A program made the translations under genes and the position numbers. The notes under the pieces were generated by a model. That model searched no databases. It had not been told where the DNA came from and saw only the letters and a program-made list of their open reading frames with translations. Below, piece after piece: positions 48,806 to 57,269 of a stretch of DNA of 64,000 nt; the stretch's first letter is position 1; the number at the start of each line of letters is the position of its first letter. Origin of the DNA: Polaromonas sp. (GTDB lineage Bacteria > Pseudomonadota > Gammaproteobacteria > Burkholderiales > Burkholderiaceae_C); assembly GCF_029945685.1 (NCBI RefSeq), contig NZ_JAQSDA010000027.1, forward strand, positions 124,001 to 188,000. The letters are read 5' to 3'.

Positions 48806-49795
48806 ATGGCCGTTTACACCGAAGTCTCGTTTGACGAGGCCGCTCCCCTTTTGCATTCGCTCGGTCTGGGGCAATTGAAGACCCTGGACCCCTGCTCCGG
48901 CGGCATCGAGAACACCAACTATTTCGCCGACACCGACCAGGGCCGCTACGTCCTGACCCTGTTCGAACGCCTGGGCTTCGAGCAGTTGCCGTTTTACCTG
49001 TACCTGATGCAACACCTGGCGCAGCGCGGCATCCCGGTGCCGGAACCGCACGCTGCCCTGACGGCCAGTGCCGGCAGCTGGCCCGGCGACATCCTGCACA
49101 AGCTCAAGGGCAAACCTGCCGCCGTGGTGGACCGCCTGCGCGGCCGCAGCGAGCTGGCGCCCCTGCCCGCCCACTGCGCGGCGGTGGGCGACATGCTGGC
49201 GCGCATGCATCTGGCGGGACAGGACTTCGACCGCCAGCAGGCCAACCTGCGTGGCCTGGCCTGGTGGAACGAGACCGTGCCGGTGGTCCTGCCCTACCTC
49301 AGCCCCGAACAAAGCAGCCTGATCCGCTCCGAGCTGGCCTACCAGAACCACGTCGCCGCCTCCTCGGCCTGGCAGGCGCTGCCGCGCGGCCCGGTCCATG
49401 CCGACCTGTTTCGCGACAACGTGATGTTCGACAGCGACAGCGGCAAGCTGCATCTGACCGGCTTTTTTGATTTTTACTTTGCCGGCTGGGACGCCCTGCT
49501 GTTTGACATCGGCGTCAGCCTCAACGACTGGTGCGTGGACCTGGCTACCGGGGAACGCGACGCTGCGCGCAGCGCGGCCTTCATGGACGCCTACCAGGCG
49601 GTGCGGCCCCTGAACGCCCAGGAACGCAGCCTGCTGCCGGCGATGGAGCGCGCGGGTGCCCTGCGTTTCTGGATCTCGCGCCTGTGGGACTTTTACCTGC
49701 CGCGCGAAGCCGCGCTGTTGCAGGCGCACGACCCCGGCCATTTTGAACGGGTGCTGCGCCAGCGCGTGGCCCATCCTTGCAGTCTGTCAGCCTGA
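48806..49795 (+). CDS. thrB: Homoserine kinase (ThrB, choline kinase-like type)
   Basis: 329 residues of the APH/choline-kinase fold, the homoserine kinase type used by Pseudomonas and Burkholderiales instead of the GHMP type. Start block MAVYTEVSFDEAAPLL, nucleotide-binding GIENTNYFADTDQGRYVLTLFER, catalytic loop GPVHADLFRDNVMF (Asp and Asn) and metal-binding GFFDFYFAGWDALLFDIGV. It phosphorylates L-homoserine in threonine synthesis. Gene order polA-DUF2782-thrB is common in the family. Confidence 0.94.
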   Translation: MAVYTEVSFDEAAPLLHSLGLGQLKTLDPCSGGIENTNYFADTDQGRYVLTLFERLGFEQLPFYLYLMQHLAQRGIPVPEPHAALTASAGSWPGDILHKLKGKPAAVVDRLRGRSELAPLPAHCAAVGDMLARMHLAGQDFDRQQANLRGLAWWNETVPVVLPYLSPEQSSLIRSELAYQNHVAASSAWQALPRGPVHADLFRDNVMFDSDSGKLHLTGFFDFYFAGWDALLFDIGVSLNDWCVDLATGERDAARSAAFMDAYQAVRPLNAQERSLLPAMERAGALRFWISRLWDFYLPREAALLQAHDPGHFERVLRQRVAHPCSLSA

Positions 49796-49984
49796 CCCTG
49801 TCGCGCCGGGGCTGGACGCGACCGGCTGGAAAAAAGGCAGGCGCTGTTCCCGCTTTTTGCAGCAAACTGCCAGGCCAGCGTCTCAAGAACCTGTCGGTCA
49901 ATAATTGTTCACCGGGCCCGCGCCTTTTTAGATGCTTCGATTGAACCGGTACCGACCTGAATCCATCAACATGCAAACCAAGCA

Positions 49985-50782
49985 ATGAAACTAAACATCG
50001 TTCCCGCGCGTACTGGCATCACATGGGTCAAACTCGGCATACAAACCTTTTTCAAGCAGCCGCTGGCACTGGCCGGCCTGTTTTTCATGTACATGGCGGC
50101 GGCCACGCTGGCATCGCTGATTCCCTTCGTCGGCGTGGTGCTGGCGCTGGCCATCGTGCCGGCGGCCACCCTGGGCCTGATGGCCGCGACGCTGGAGGCC
50201 ACCAAAGGCCGTTTTCCGATGCCCGCCATTCTGGTCAGCGCCTTCCGCGCCGGCCAGCAGCGCGCCCGCGCCATGATGGTGCTCGGGTTTCTGTATGCGG
50301 CCGCCTGCCTGCTGATCGTCTCCGTGGTCCCGCTTTTTTTCGACGTGCCGGTCAGCCGGGAAAGCGCCCTGGCGCCCGAAATGCAGGGGGTGATGCTGGT
50401 GATCATGGTGCTCTACCTGCCGATCTCGATTTTGTTCTGGCATGCGCCCGCGCTGGTGCACTGGCATGGCGTGACACCTGTCAAGAGCCTGTTTTTCAGT
50501 GCTGTCGTGTGTTTGCGCAACGCAGGCGCCTACGCCTTGTTCGGCCTGACCTGGATGGTGGTGCTGATGCTCATCGGCCTGGCCGTGAGCCTGCTGGCCG
50601 GCCTGCTGGCCAGCCCCGAGGCTGCGGCCGCGCTGATCATGCCGGCCGCCCTGCTGATGGCCGCGATGTTTTCAAGCTCGCTGTATTTCACCTTTCGCGA
50701 CAGTTTTGATGCCACCCTGCCCGACAGCCCCGTCAACAACGACAACACCGACAACAACCCCACCCCAGGAGAGACGCCATGA
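49985..50782 (+). CDS. BPSS1780-family inner membrane protein
   Basis: 265 residues, six predicted membrane spans (for example LALAGLFFMYMAAATLASLIPFVG and FGLTWMVVLMLIGLAVSLLAG) with a polar Asn/Asp/Thr-rich tail. It starts VPARTGITWVKLGIQTFFKQPLALAGLFF, the mark of the BPSS1780 family of Burkholderiales, whose function is unknown. The stop overlaps the FecR-domain gene by four bases, so the two are cotranslated. No motif suggests an enzyme. Confidence 0.82.
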   Translation: MKLNIVPARTGITWVKLGIQTFFKQPLALAGLFFMYMAAATLASLIPFVGVVLALAIVPAATLGLMAATLEATKGRFPMPAILVSAFRAGQQRARAMMVLGFLYAAACLLIVSVVPLFFDVPVSRESALAPEMQGVMLVIMVLYLPISILFWHAPALVHWHGVTPVKSLFFSAVVCLRNAGAYALFGLTWMVVLMLIGLAVSLLAGLLASPEAAAALIMPAALLMAAMFSSSLYFTFRDSFDATLPDSPVNNDNTDNNPTPGETP

Positions 50783-51498
50783 CACAGCACCTGCTGCAAG
50801 GCCGGCAAGAAAAGGAAATATTGTGGTTCCAGAGGCGTGACGCGCTCAAGGCAGCCGCAGCCTGGGTGGCGATGGGGGGCCTGCCGGCCGCGATGGCGCA
50901 GCAGCGCAGCAACATCGTGCAACTGACCGGCGACGCCACCCTCAATGGTCAGCGCCTGAGCCCGCAGCACACCATCCAGACCGGCGACGAGATCCAGACC
51001 GGACCGGGCGCCAACCTCGTGTTTGCGATCGGCAACTCGGCGTTCCAGGTGCGCCAGAACTCGCGCCTGTCGGTGGAACGCGGCGGCACGCTCAATGCGG
51101 TCAGCCTGCTGCGCCTGCTGACCGGCGCCGTGGCCAGCGTCTGGGGCAAGGGCGTGAACCGCGCCATCGTCATGCCGACCCTGACCGCCGGCATACGCGG
51201 CACCGGCGTGTATGCCGAAATTTTTGCCGACCAGGGCAACCGCAACTATTTCTGCAACTGTTACGGCACGGTGGACCTGGACGCGGGCCGCGACAAGCAG
51301 GTGTCCCAGGCGCAATACCACCAGTCCTTCTGGGCCGACCCCGAGCCCCGCAACGGGCGTTACCTGTCGCCTGCCCAGGCGCTGAACCACACCGACGAAG
51401 AGCTGGAGTTTCTGGCCGGTCTGGTGGACCAGCGCACCGCCTGGCAGATCGCCGGCAGAAAAGGCATCAAGGACGGCCGCGGCCAGATGACCTACTGA
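50779..51498 (+). CDS. FecR-domain protein, periplasmic
   Basis: 239 residues. A Tat-like or Sec signal (RRDALKAAAAWVAMGGLPAAMA, about residues 19-40) is followed by a FecR-type beta domain: VQLTGDATLNGQRLSPQHTIQTGDEIQTGPGANLVFAIGNSAFQVRQNSRLSVE and the typical PTLTAGIRGTGVYAEI. A Cys pair (NYFCNCYGTVDL) follows. In this group FecR domains stand alone, with no sigma factor nearby, so a scaffold or sensor role is possible. It overlaps the BPSS1780 gene by four bases. Confidence 0.82.
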   Translation: MTQHLLQGRQEKEILWFQRRDALKAAAAWVAMGGLPAAMAQQRSNIVQLTGDATLNGQRLSPQHTIQTGDEIQTGPGANLVFAIGNSAFQVRQNSRLSVERGGTLNAVSLLRLLTGAVASVWGKGVNRAIVMPTLTAGIRGTGVYAEIFADQGNRNYFCNCYGTVDLDAGRDKQVSQAQYHQSFWADPEPRNGRYLSPAQALNHTDEELEFLAGLVDQRTAWQIAGRKGIKDGRGQMTY

Positions 51499-51552
51499 GC
51501 CTGCGCCCCTGCACCCTTGGGCCGCCGGCCCGGCGAGGGCGCTCAGCCCGCC

Positions 51553-52389
51553 TCACCAGGCATCGCCGGAAGCATTTTGCAGCCGGCGCACCAGTGCCAG
51601 CAGTTGCGGCCGCACCTCGGTCATCAGGAATTGCCGCGAAAGCTTGAAGCCCGGTCCGCCGCAATTGACCACCATCACCGAACGCCCGCTCCCCGGCCGG
51701 AAAGCCGCGGCGATGGCATTGACATCTTTCTGCCACTCGCCAAACGATGCGCAGCAGCCGTGCTCGCGGTAGTGCGCCACGGCCAGCTCCAGCGCCTGCC
51801 GTGTCTGCGGCCAGGTTTTTTCGTCCTGGGCCCGGATGCGCTCCATCAGCGCACTGCGCTCGCTGTCGCTGCAGCCGGCCAGGTAGGCGCGCCCCATCGC
51901 CGTGCTGGCCAGCGGAATGCGCGAGCCGACGTCCAGGCTCAGCGTGAGGGCCGATTCGCTGCGGCAGTTCTCGACATAAATCATGCTCAGACGGTCGCGT
52001 ATGCCCAGTGAGACCATGGCCTGCGAGCTGTCGGCCAGCTCCTGCATCATCGGCCGCGCCAGCTGGCGCATGTCCATGCGGGCCAGCATGGCGCTGCCGA
52101 GCGCCAGCACCGCGCTGCCGAGCCGGTAGCCCGGATTGCCGCTGCCGTCCTGGGCATGTTCGAGGTAGCCCTGTTTGGTCAGCGTGTAGGTCAGGCGTGA
52201 AATGGTGGACTTGGGCAAACCGCAGCGGCGCGCCAGTTCCTGGTTGCCCAGGGTGCGGTCGCGCGAACGGAAGGCGCTGAGCACGTCGAGGCCGCGCGCC
52301 AGGGCGGTCACAAAATGCCGGTCTTCTTTCGCGTTCCCGGCGCCGGGTCTGGCTGCAGCGGCGTGTTCTGATATGAGTACTTTTTTCAT
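51553..52389 (-). CDS. IclR-family transcriptional regulator
   Basis: 278 residues from ATG 52389. N-terminal winged helix (FVTALARGLDVLSAFRSRDRTLGNQELARRCGLPKSTISRLTYTLTKQGYL), then the IclR effector domain with IPLASTAMGRAYLAG, GCCASFGEWQKDVNAIAAAFR and a C-terminal helix. A frame extension to a TTG at 52401 lies inside an operator-like sequence and is unlikely. The gene is divergent from an orphan branched-chain-type receptor; paired inverted repeats of one type sit before both genes, so it most likely controls that receptor and itself. Confidence 0.92.
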   Translation of the reverse strand: MKKVLISEHAAAARPGAGNAKEDRHFVTALARGLDVLSAFRSRDRTLGNQELARRCGLPKSTISRLTYTLTKQGYLEHAQDGSGNPGYRLGSAVLALGSAMLARMDMRQLARPMMQELADSSQAMVSLGIRDRLSMIYVENCRSESALTLSLDVGSRIPLASTAMGRAYLAGCSDSERSALMERIRAQDEKTWPQTRQALELAVAHYREHGCCASFGEWQKDVNAIAAAFRPGSGRSVMVVNCGGPGFKLSRQFLMTEVRPQLLALVRRLQNASGDAW

Positions 52390-52393
52390 ATTG

Positions 52394-52408
52394 TTCTGCA
52401 ATGCGGAA
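52394..52408. promoter_or_regulatory. IclR-type operator, site 1 (before the regulator)
   Basis: TTCTGCA-A-TGCGGAA, a near-perfect inverted repeat (one mismatch) five bases before the regulator ATG. It matches site 2 at 52527 in design. Confidence 0.6.
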
Positions 52409-52526
52409 TTAACAAATTCTAGCAGTCGATGTCGCCTGGGAGACTAAATCCCCAATGAAATACGGGAATTCCTTAACGGCGTCCGGAAGGTGTGGTCACA
52501 CAATCCCTCAGCATTGCATTTTCAAT

Positions 52527-52543
52527 ATTCTGCAGTGCAGAAT
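52527..52543. promoter_or_regulatory. IclR-type operator, site 2 (before the receptor gene)
   Basis: ATTCTGCA-G-TGCAGAAT, a perfect 17-bp inverted repeat 34 bases before the receptor start. Placement over the promoter region suggests direct control by the divergent IclR protein. Confidence 0.7.
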
Positions 52544-52577
52544 CTTCAGAACATAACAGCAACGAGGAGAACTTCAC

Positions 52578-53726
52578 ATGTCGAGCAAGACAATTCATGT
52601 CCTGGCGTTGGCGCTGAGCCTGGCCGCCAGTGCGCTTTCGGCCCACGCCGCGCCCGGCCGGGAGGACCTGGTGATCGGTCAGGTGGCGCCGCTGACCGGC
52701 ACCATCGCCGGGACCGGCAACGAATACGTGGCCGGCGGCGCGGCCTATTTCGCCTGGGTCAACGACAACGGCGGCATCTACGGCCGCAAGATCCGTGTCG
52801 TGCTCAAGGACGACAGCTACAAGCCGGACCAGACCCTGGCGCTGACGCGGCAGTTGCTGGCCGAAGACAAGCCGCTGGCGCTGTTCGGTTTTGTCGGCAC
52901 CGGCAACGTGCTGGCGCTGAACAAGAACAAGGTGCTTGAAGACGCCGGTATCGCGCTGCTGGCGCCCTACACCGGCGCGCAGGACCTGCGCGAGCCGATG
53001 AACCCGAACATCTTCCACATCCGCGCCAGCTACACCGACGAAACCGCGCGCATGGTGGAGCACCTGCACACCATCGGCCTGCGCCGCTTCGCGGTGATGT
53101 ACCAGGACGACCCTTTCGGCAAAAGCGGCCTCGCCGGCGCGGAAACAGCGCTGCAGAAACTCGGCCTGCAGGCGGTGGCCAAAGGCGCTTACGACCGCAC
53201 CAAACCCGAGGAAGTCGATGCCGCCGTGGCCAGCATCGCGGCGGCCAACCCCGACGCCATCATCATGGTTTCGGTCAACCGGGCTTCGGCCGCCTTCATC
53301 AAAAAAATGCGCGCCCAGGGCAGCAAGGCCCGCCTGTTCAGCATCTCGGTGGTGAACTTCAAGGAACTGCTGAAAAACGCCGGCGAAGACAATGCCCGCG
53401 GCATCGGCATCTCCCAGGTCATGCCCTACCCCTACTCCACGCTGGCCCCGGTGGCGCGCGAGTTCCAGACCCTGATGGCCAAGTACCAGCCCGACAAGGT
53501 GGTGTCGTATGCCAGCATGGAATCCTTCATTGCCGCCAAGATCCTGGTCGAAGCCATCCGCCGCAGCGGCGCCGACCCGACCCGCGCAAAAATCATGGGC
53601 CAGCTCGAAAAAATGAACAGCTACGACGCCGGCGGCTTCAAGGTGAGCTTCTCACCGGACAACCGCGTTGGCTCGAAGTTTGTCGAAGTGACCGTGATCG
53701 GCCGCGACGGCAAGCTGCTGCGATAA
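52578..53726 (+). CDS. Branched-chain amino acid-type ABC substrate-binding protein (LivJ-like), orphan
   Basis: 382 residues; signal peptide to about residue 26 (ALSAHA). Peripla_BP_6 fold: LVIGQVAPLTGTIAGTGNEYVAGGAAYFAWVNDNGGIYGRKIRVVLKDDSYKPDQTLALTRQLL, GFVGTGNVLA, VMYQDDPFGKSGLAGAE and YDRTKPEEVDAAV. In Burkholderiales this receptor group often occurs without permeases, and no liv genes are near. It may bind an aromatic or amino acid-like ligand and work with a distant permease. Regulation by the divergent IclR gene is inferred from the paired operators. The gene ends before a palindromic element acting as terminator. Confidence 0.9.
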   Translation: MSSKTIHVLALALSLAASALSAHAAPGREDLVIGQVAPLTGTIAGTGNEYVAGGAAYFAWVNDNGGIYGRKIRVVLKDDSYKPDQTLALTRQLLAEDKPLALFGFVGTGNVLALNKNKVLEDAGIALLAPYTGAQDLREPMNPNIFHIRASYTDETARMVEHLHTIGLRRFAVMYQDDPFGKSGLAGAETALQKLGLQAVAKGAYDRTKPEEVDAAVASIAAANPDAIIMVSVNRASAAFIKKMRAQGSKARLFSISVVNFKELLKNAGEDNARGIGISQVMPYPYSTLAPVAREFQTLMAKYQPDKVVSYASMESFIAAKILVEAIRRSGADPTRAKIMGQLEKMNSYDAGGFKVSFSPDNRVGSKFVEVTVIGRDGKLLR

Positions 53727-53801
53727 CGAGAGCAGGGCTGCGCAAGCAGACAGCAGAACAACGAGCTTGCGCGCTGCGAGCGTTTGTGGGGCTTTTTAAA
53801 C

Positions 53802-53896
53802 CAAGCCGGGGCCGCGGGTCTGGCTTTGCCAGCCCGCAGGCGCAGCGGCCCCCTCGGGGGGAAGGGAGTTACACGCAATGAACGACCGTGGGGGCC
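53802..53896 (+). repeat. GC-rich palindromic interspersed element, copy C
   Basis: Shares GGCTTTGCC, GCAGGCGCAGCGG and CCCCCTCGGGGGG with copy A, and ends in CGTGGGGGCC. It lies between the convergent receptor and uvrD genes, a good place for a bidirectional terminator. Confidence 0.75.
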
Positions 53897-53899
53897 ACA

Positions 53900-56332
53900 T
53901 CACACCGGGGTCAGCTTGGCGACGCTCAGGGCCAGCCACTTCACGCCATGCCGCGTGAAGTTGATCTGCGCCCGGGCGTCGTCGCCGCTGCCTTCGAGCA
54001 TCATGACCTTGCCTTCACCGAACTTGTTGTGAAACACGTTCATGCCGTTTTTCAGCCCGTGCGCCGGCGCCTCGCGCTGCACCGGCACCGCCGGGTTGGG
54101 AAACCGGTCGCCGCCCAGACTCTTTGAAGCAAAAGCGGCCTTGGCCCAATCGCCACGGGCGCCACCAGCTCCTGAATTCGTAGCACCCCAGGCACCGCTG
54201 CCGCCGCCGTAGGCCGACGAGAAGCCCTGGTTTTTCGGCGTGATCCATTTGAGGGCGGCCTCCGGCAACTCGTCGAAGAAGCGGCTTTTGAGGTTGTAGC
54301 GGGTCTGGCCGTGCAACATGCGCGTCTGCGAATGGCTCAGGTACAGGCGCTGGCGCGCGCGCGTGATGGCCACATACATCAGGCGGCGCTCTTCCTCGAT
54401 GCCGCCGGCGTCGCTCAGGGAGTTTTCATGCGGGAAGATGCCGTCTTCCAGGCCGGAGATGAACACGCAGTCGAACTCCAGGCCCTTGGAGGAATGCACG
54501 GTCATCAGCTGCACCGCATCCTGCCCGGCCTGGGCCTGGTTGTCGCCGGATTCGAGCGCGGCGTGGGTCAGGAAGGCGGCCAGTGGCGACAGCGTCTCGC
54601 CGGTTTCCTGGTTGGGCGCCAGCAGTTCCGGCAACGGATCGTCGCCCAAGGGCGCGGTCAGGTCCAGCCCCTGGCTGGCGGGCGACTGCGTCAGCGGCGT
54701 GCCGAGTTCATCGACCGGCAAGGCCACGGCGTCGCGGCCGAAACCTTCCATGCTGACAAAGGATTCGGCAGCGTTGACCAGCTCGCCCAGATTCTCGAGA
54801 CGGTCCTGGCCTTCCTTCTCGAGCTTGTAGTGTTCATCCAGCCCGCTGTGCTGCAGCACCAGCTCGATGATCTCGCGCAGGCTCAGGCCCGGTGTCTGCT
54901 CGCGCAGCACATCGAGCCTGGCAACAAAGGCGCCGAGGTTGGCGCCGGCCTTGCCGGGCACGGCGCTGACCGCGTCATGCAGCGAACAGCCCGAGCCGCG
55001 GGCGATGTCCTGCAACTGCTCGATGCTGCGCGCACCGATGCCGCGCGGCGGGAAGTTGACCACCCGCATGAAGCTGGTGTCGTCGTTCGGGTTCTCGATC
55101 AGGCGCAAATAGGCCAGCGCATGTTTGATCTCGGCGCGTTCGAAAAAACGCAGGCCGCCGTAGACGCGGTAGGGAATGCCGTTGTTGAACAGCGCGGTCT
55201 CCATGACCCGGCTTTGCGCATTGCTGCGGTACAGCAGCGCAATTTCCTTGCGCGCCATGCCGCCGCGCACCAGCTCGCGCACCTCGTCGACAAACCACTG
55301 CGCCTCGGCAAAGTCGGACGTGGCCTCGAAGACGCGCACCGGCTCGCCGGGGCCGGCCTCGGTGCGCAGGTTTTTTCCCAGGCGATTGCTGTTGTGGCTG
55401 ATCAGCTCGTTGGCCGAATCGAGGATGTTGCCGAAGCTGCGGTAATTGCGCTCCAGCTTGATCTGGTGCAACACATGGAACTCGCGCACGAAGTCGGCCA
55501 TGTTGCCGACCCGCGCGCCGCGAAAGGCGTAAATGCTCTGGTCGTCATCGCCGACCGCGATCACCGAGCCGCCGGGCATGGCACCGGGAGCGGCGTCGTC
55601 GCCCTGCCCGGCCAGCATCTTGATCCAGGCGTACTGCAGCTTGTTGGTGTCCTGAAACTCGTCGATCAGGATGTGCCGGAAGCGCCGCTGGTAATGCTCG
55701 CGCACCGGCGCGTTGCCCTGCAGCAGCTCGTAGCTGCGCAGCATCAGTTCGCCGAAATCGACGACACCTTCGCGCTGGCATTGTTCTTCGTAGAGCGCAT
55801 AGATTTCGGCCTTTTTGCGCGTCTCCTCGTCGCGCACCACGACATCTTTCGCACGCTGGCCGTCTTCCTTGCAGCCGGCGATGAACCACATCAGCTGCTT
55901 GGGCGGGAAACGTTCGTCGTCGATGTTGAACTGCTTGCACAGGCGCTTGATCGCCGAGAGCTGGTCCTGCGTGTCCAGGATCTGGAAGGTCGAGGGCAGG
56001 TTGGCCAGCTTGTAGTGCGCGCGCAAAAAGCGGTTGCACAGGCCGTGGAAGGTGCCTATCCACATGCCGCGCACGTTGACCGGCAGCATGGCCGACAGGC
56101 GTGTCAACATCTCCTTGGCCGCCTTGTTGGTAAAGGTCACGGCCAGGATGCCGCCGGGCGACACCTGCCCGGTCTGCAGCAGCCAGGCGATGCGGGTGGT
56201 CAGCACCCGGGTCTTGCCGGAGCCCGCGCCCGCCAGAATCAGCGCGTGGGTGTTGGGCAGCGTCACGGCTGCGAGTTGCTCCGGATTAAGATTCTGTAAG
56301 AGTGGGGAGCTTGGGACGACTTCTGAGAACAT
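53900..56332 (-). CDS. uvrD: DNA helicase UvrD/PcrA (helicase II)
   Basis: 810 residues from ATG 56332. Superfamily 1A helicase: Q motif LNPEQLAAV, motif I AGAGSGKTRVL, Ia VTFTNKAAKEM, II DEFQDTN, III VGDDDQSIYAFRGA, IV LERNYRS, V MTVHSSKGLEFDCVFI, VI MYVAITRARQRLYL. The C-terminus FGEGKVMMLEG...INFTRHGVKWLALSVAKL is the UvrD-tail that contacts UvrB or RNA polymerase. It acts in mismatch and nucleotide excision repair. Frame extension to 56431 is not supported. Confidence 0.95.
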   Translation of the reverse strand: MFSEVVPSSPLLQNLNPEQLAAVTLPNTHALILAGAGSGKTRVLTTRIAWLLQTGQVSPGGILAVTFTNKAAKEMLTRLSAMLPVNVRGMWIGTFHGLCNRFLRAHYKLANLPSTFQILDTQDQLSAIKRLCKQFNIDDERFPPKQLMWFIAGCKEDGQRAKDVVVRDEETRKKAEIYALYEEQCQREGVVDFGELMLRSYELLQGNAPVREHYQRRFRHILIDEFQDTNKLQYAWIKMLAGQGDDAAPGAMPGGSVIAVGDDDQSIYAFRGARVGNMADFVREFHVLHQIKLERNYRSFGNILDSANELISHNSNRLGKNLRTEAGPGEPVRVFEATSDFAEAQWFVDEVRELVRGGMARKEIALLYRSNAQSRVMETALFNNGIPYRVYGGLRFFERAEIKHALAYLRLIENPNDDTSFMRVVNFPPRGIGARSIEQLQDIARGSGCSLHDAVSAVPGKAGANLGAFVARLDVLREQTPGLSLREIIELVLQHSGLDEHYKLEKEGQDRLENLGELVNAAESFVSMEGFGRDAVALPVDELGTPLTQSPASQGLDLTAPLGDDPLPELLAPNQETGETLSPLAAFLTHAALESGDNQAQAGQDAVQLMTVHSSKGLEFDCVFISGLEDGIFPHENSLSDAGGIEEERRLMYVAITRARQRLYLSHSQTRMLHGQTRYNLKSRFFDELPEAALKWITPKNQGFSSAYGGGSGAWGATNSGAGGARGDWAKAAFASKSLGGDRFPNPAVPVQREAPAHGLKNGMNVFHNKFGEGKVMMLEGSGDDARAQINFTRHGVKWLALSVAKLTPV

Positions 56333-56355
56333 TTCCCCATTGTAGAAAGCCTCCG

Positions 56356-57072
56356 ATGCCAGATTCCGTTGCCGCCCGAGTACCCGTGTTATTGGCCCTT
56401 CTGCTGGCCGCCGGCCTGGCCCAGCCTGCACTGGCCCAGTCTTCCTGCGCCAGCGATGGCCAGAAGCGTCCGGTGGCCCTGGTGGAGCGTTTCATCAACG
56501 CCGACTGCGCCACCTGCTGGACCGACCCGGCCACCCCGCCCGCCGCCCGCGGTGTCGTGGCGCTGGACTGGGTCTTGCCCGGTGGCCGGGGTGAAGACGC
56601 CCCGCTGTCTGCGGTGGCCACGCGTGATGGACTCAAGCGCCTGGAGGCGCTGGGCACGGCGCCGCCGGTGGCCGGCCTGACCCTCAAGACGCCGGTGCAA
56701 GGCCGCACGGGCGCGCTGCGTGTGGCGCACGGCCTGCCGGTCTCCGGCTACATCGGCGCGTCCATCGCGCTCAAGGACGTATCAGGCAGGGCTGCCGGCC
56801 AGCCCTGGACGGGCTGGCTGGCCCTGGTGGAAACGCTCCCGGCCGGTACCGAAGGTTCGCCGGTGCCGCGTCATCTTGTACGAAACCTGCTTCAGGTCCA
56901 GTGGGATGGGCGCAAGCAGCTATCAAAACAGGAGCAACGGAGATTCATCGAGTCGCGCTCCATGAATGTCCCGGCCGGCACGAACACCGAGCGGCTGCGA
57001 GTCATTGGCTGGGTGCAGGATGCGCAGGGGCACATCGTCGCGGCGGCGCAATCGCGCTGCGCCGGGAAATAA
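56356..57072 (+). CDS. Exported protein with a CxxC motif, function unknown
   Basis: 238 residues from ATG 56356. Signal peptide VLLALLLAAGLAQPALAQ (ends near residue 28). A potential redox motif lies in ALVERFINADCATCWTDP (C-x2-C near residue 51); the following domain (GVVALDWVLPGGRGEDAPLSAV) has no family I can name, though the motif in this position recalls thioredoxin-like DUF1223 proteins. The segment WDGRKQLSKQEQRRF (near residue 188) is encoded through a 26-bp interspersed element. It is divergent from uvrD by 23 bases. Partners are not evident. Confidence 0.72.
   Translation: MPDSVAARVPVLLALLLAAGLAQPALAQSSCASDGQKRPVALVERFINADCATCWTDPATPPAARGVVALDWVLPGGRGEDAPLSAVATRDGLKRLEALGTAPPVAGLTLKTPVQGRTGALRVAHGLPVSGYIGASIALKDVSGRAAGQPWTGWLALVETLPAGTEGSPVPRHLVRNLLQVQWDGRKQLSKQEQRRFIESRSMNVPAGTNTERLRVIGWVQDAQGHIVAAAQSRCAGK
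56910..56935 (+). repeat. 26-bp interspersed element, copy 11 (inside the CxxC protein gene)
   Basis: Reads GCGC-AAGC-AGCTAT-CAAAACA-GGAGC. It is base-for-base the same as the copy at 61256, but is translated in another frame, as RKQLSKQEQ. Confidence 0.75.
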
Positions 57073-57160
57073 GGCCCTCCCTCTCTCCATCTGCCTGGCC
57101 GTATAACGGCTATACGCCGCCGCAACTTCGCGCCCCCCGCACAAGCGCCTAGAATCAATC

Positions 57161-57192
57161 ACCGGGCCCAAGCAATTGCGCCCGGTTTTTTG
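57161..57192 (+). terminator. Terminator or attenuator upstream of guaC
   Basis: ACCGGGC (57161-57167) pairs with GCCCGGT (57179-57185), followed by TTTTTTG. It lies 89 bases past the CxxC gene and 78 bases before the guaC start, so it may end the former or attenuate the latter. TATAACGGCTATAC near 57111 could be a promoter for a guaC leader RNA. Confidence 0.7.
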
Positions 57193-57269
57193 TTTCCGCA
57201 GACCTTGCGGGCAAGCCGGTCCAATCCAAGTGCCTTCTGTTCCCAACAGTTTTTAAAGGCTTGGAATCC

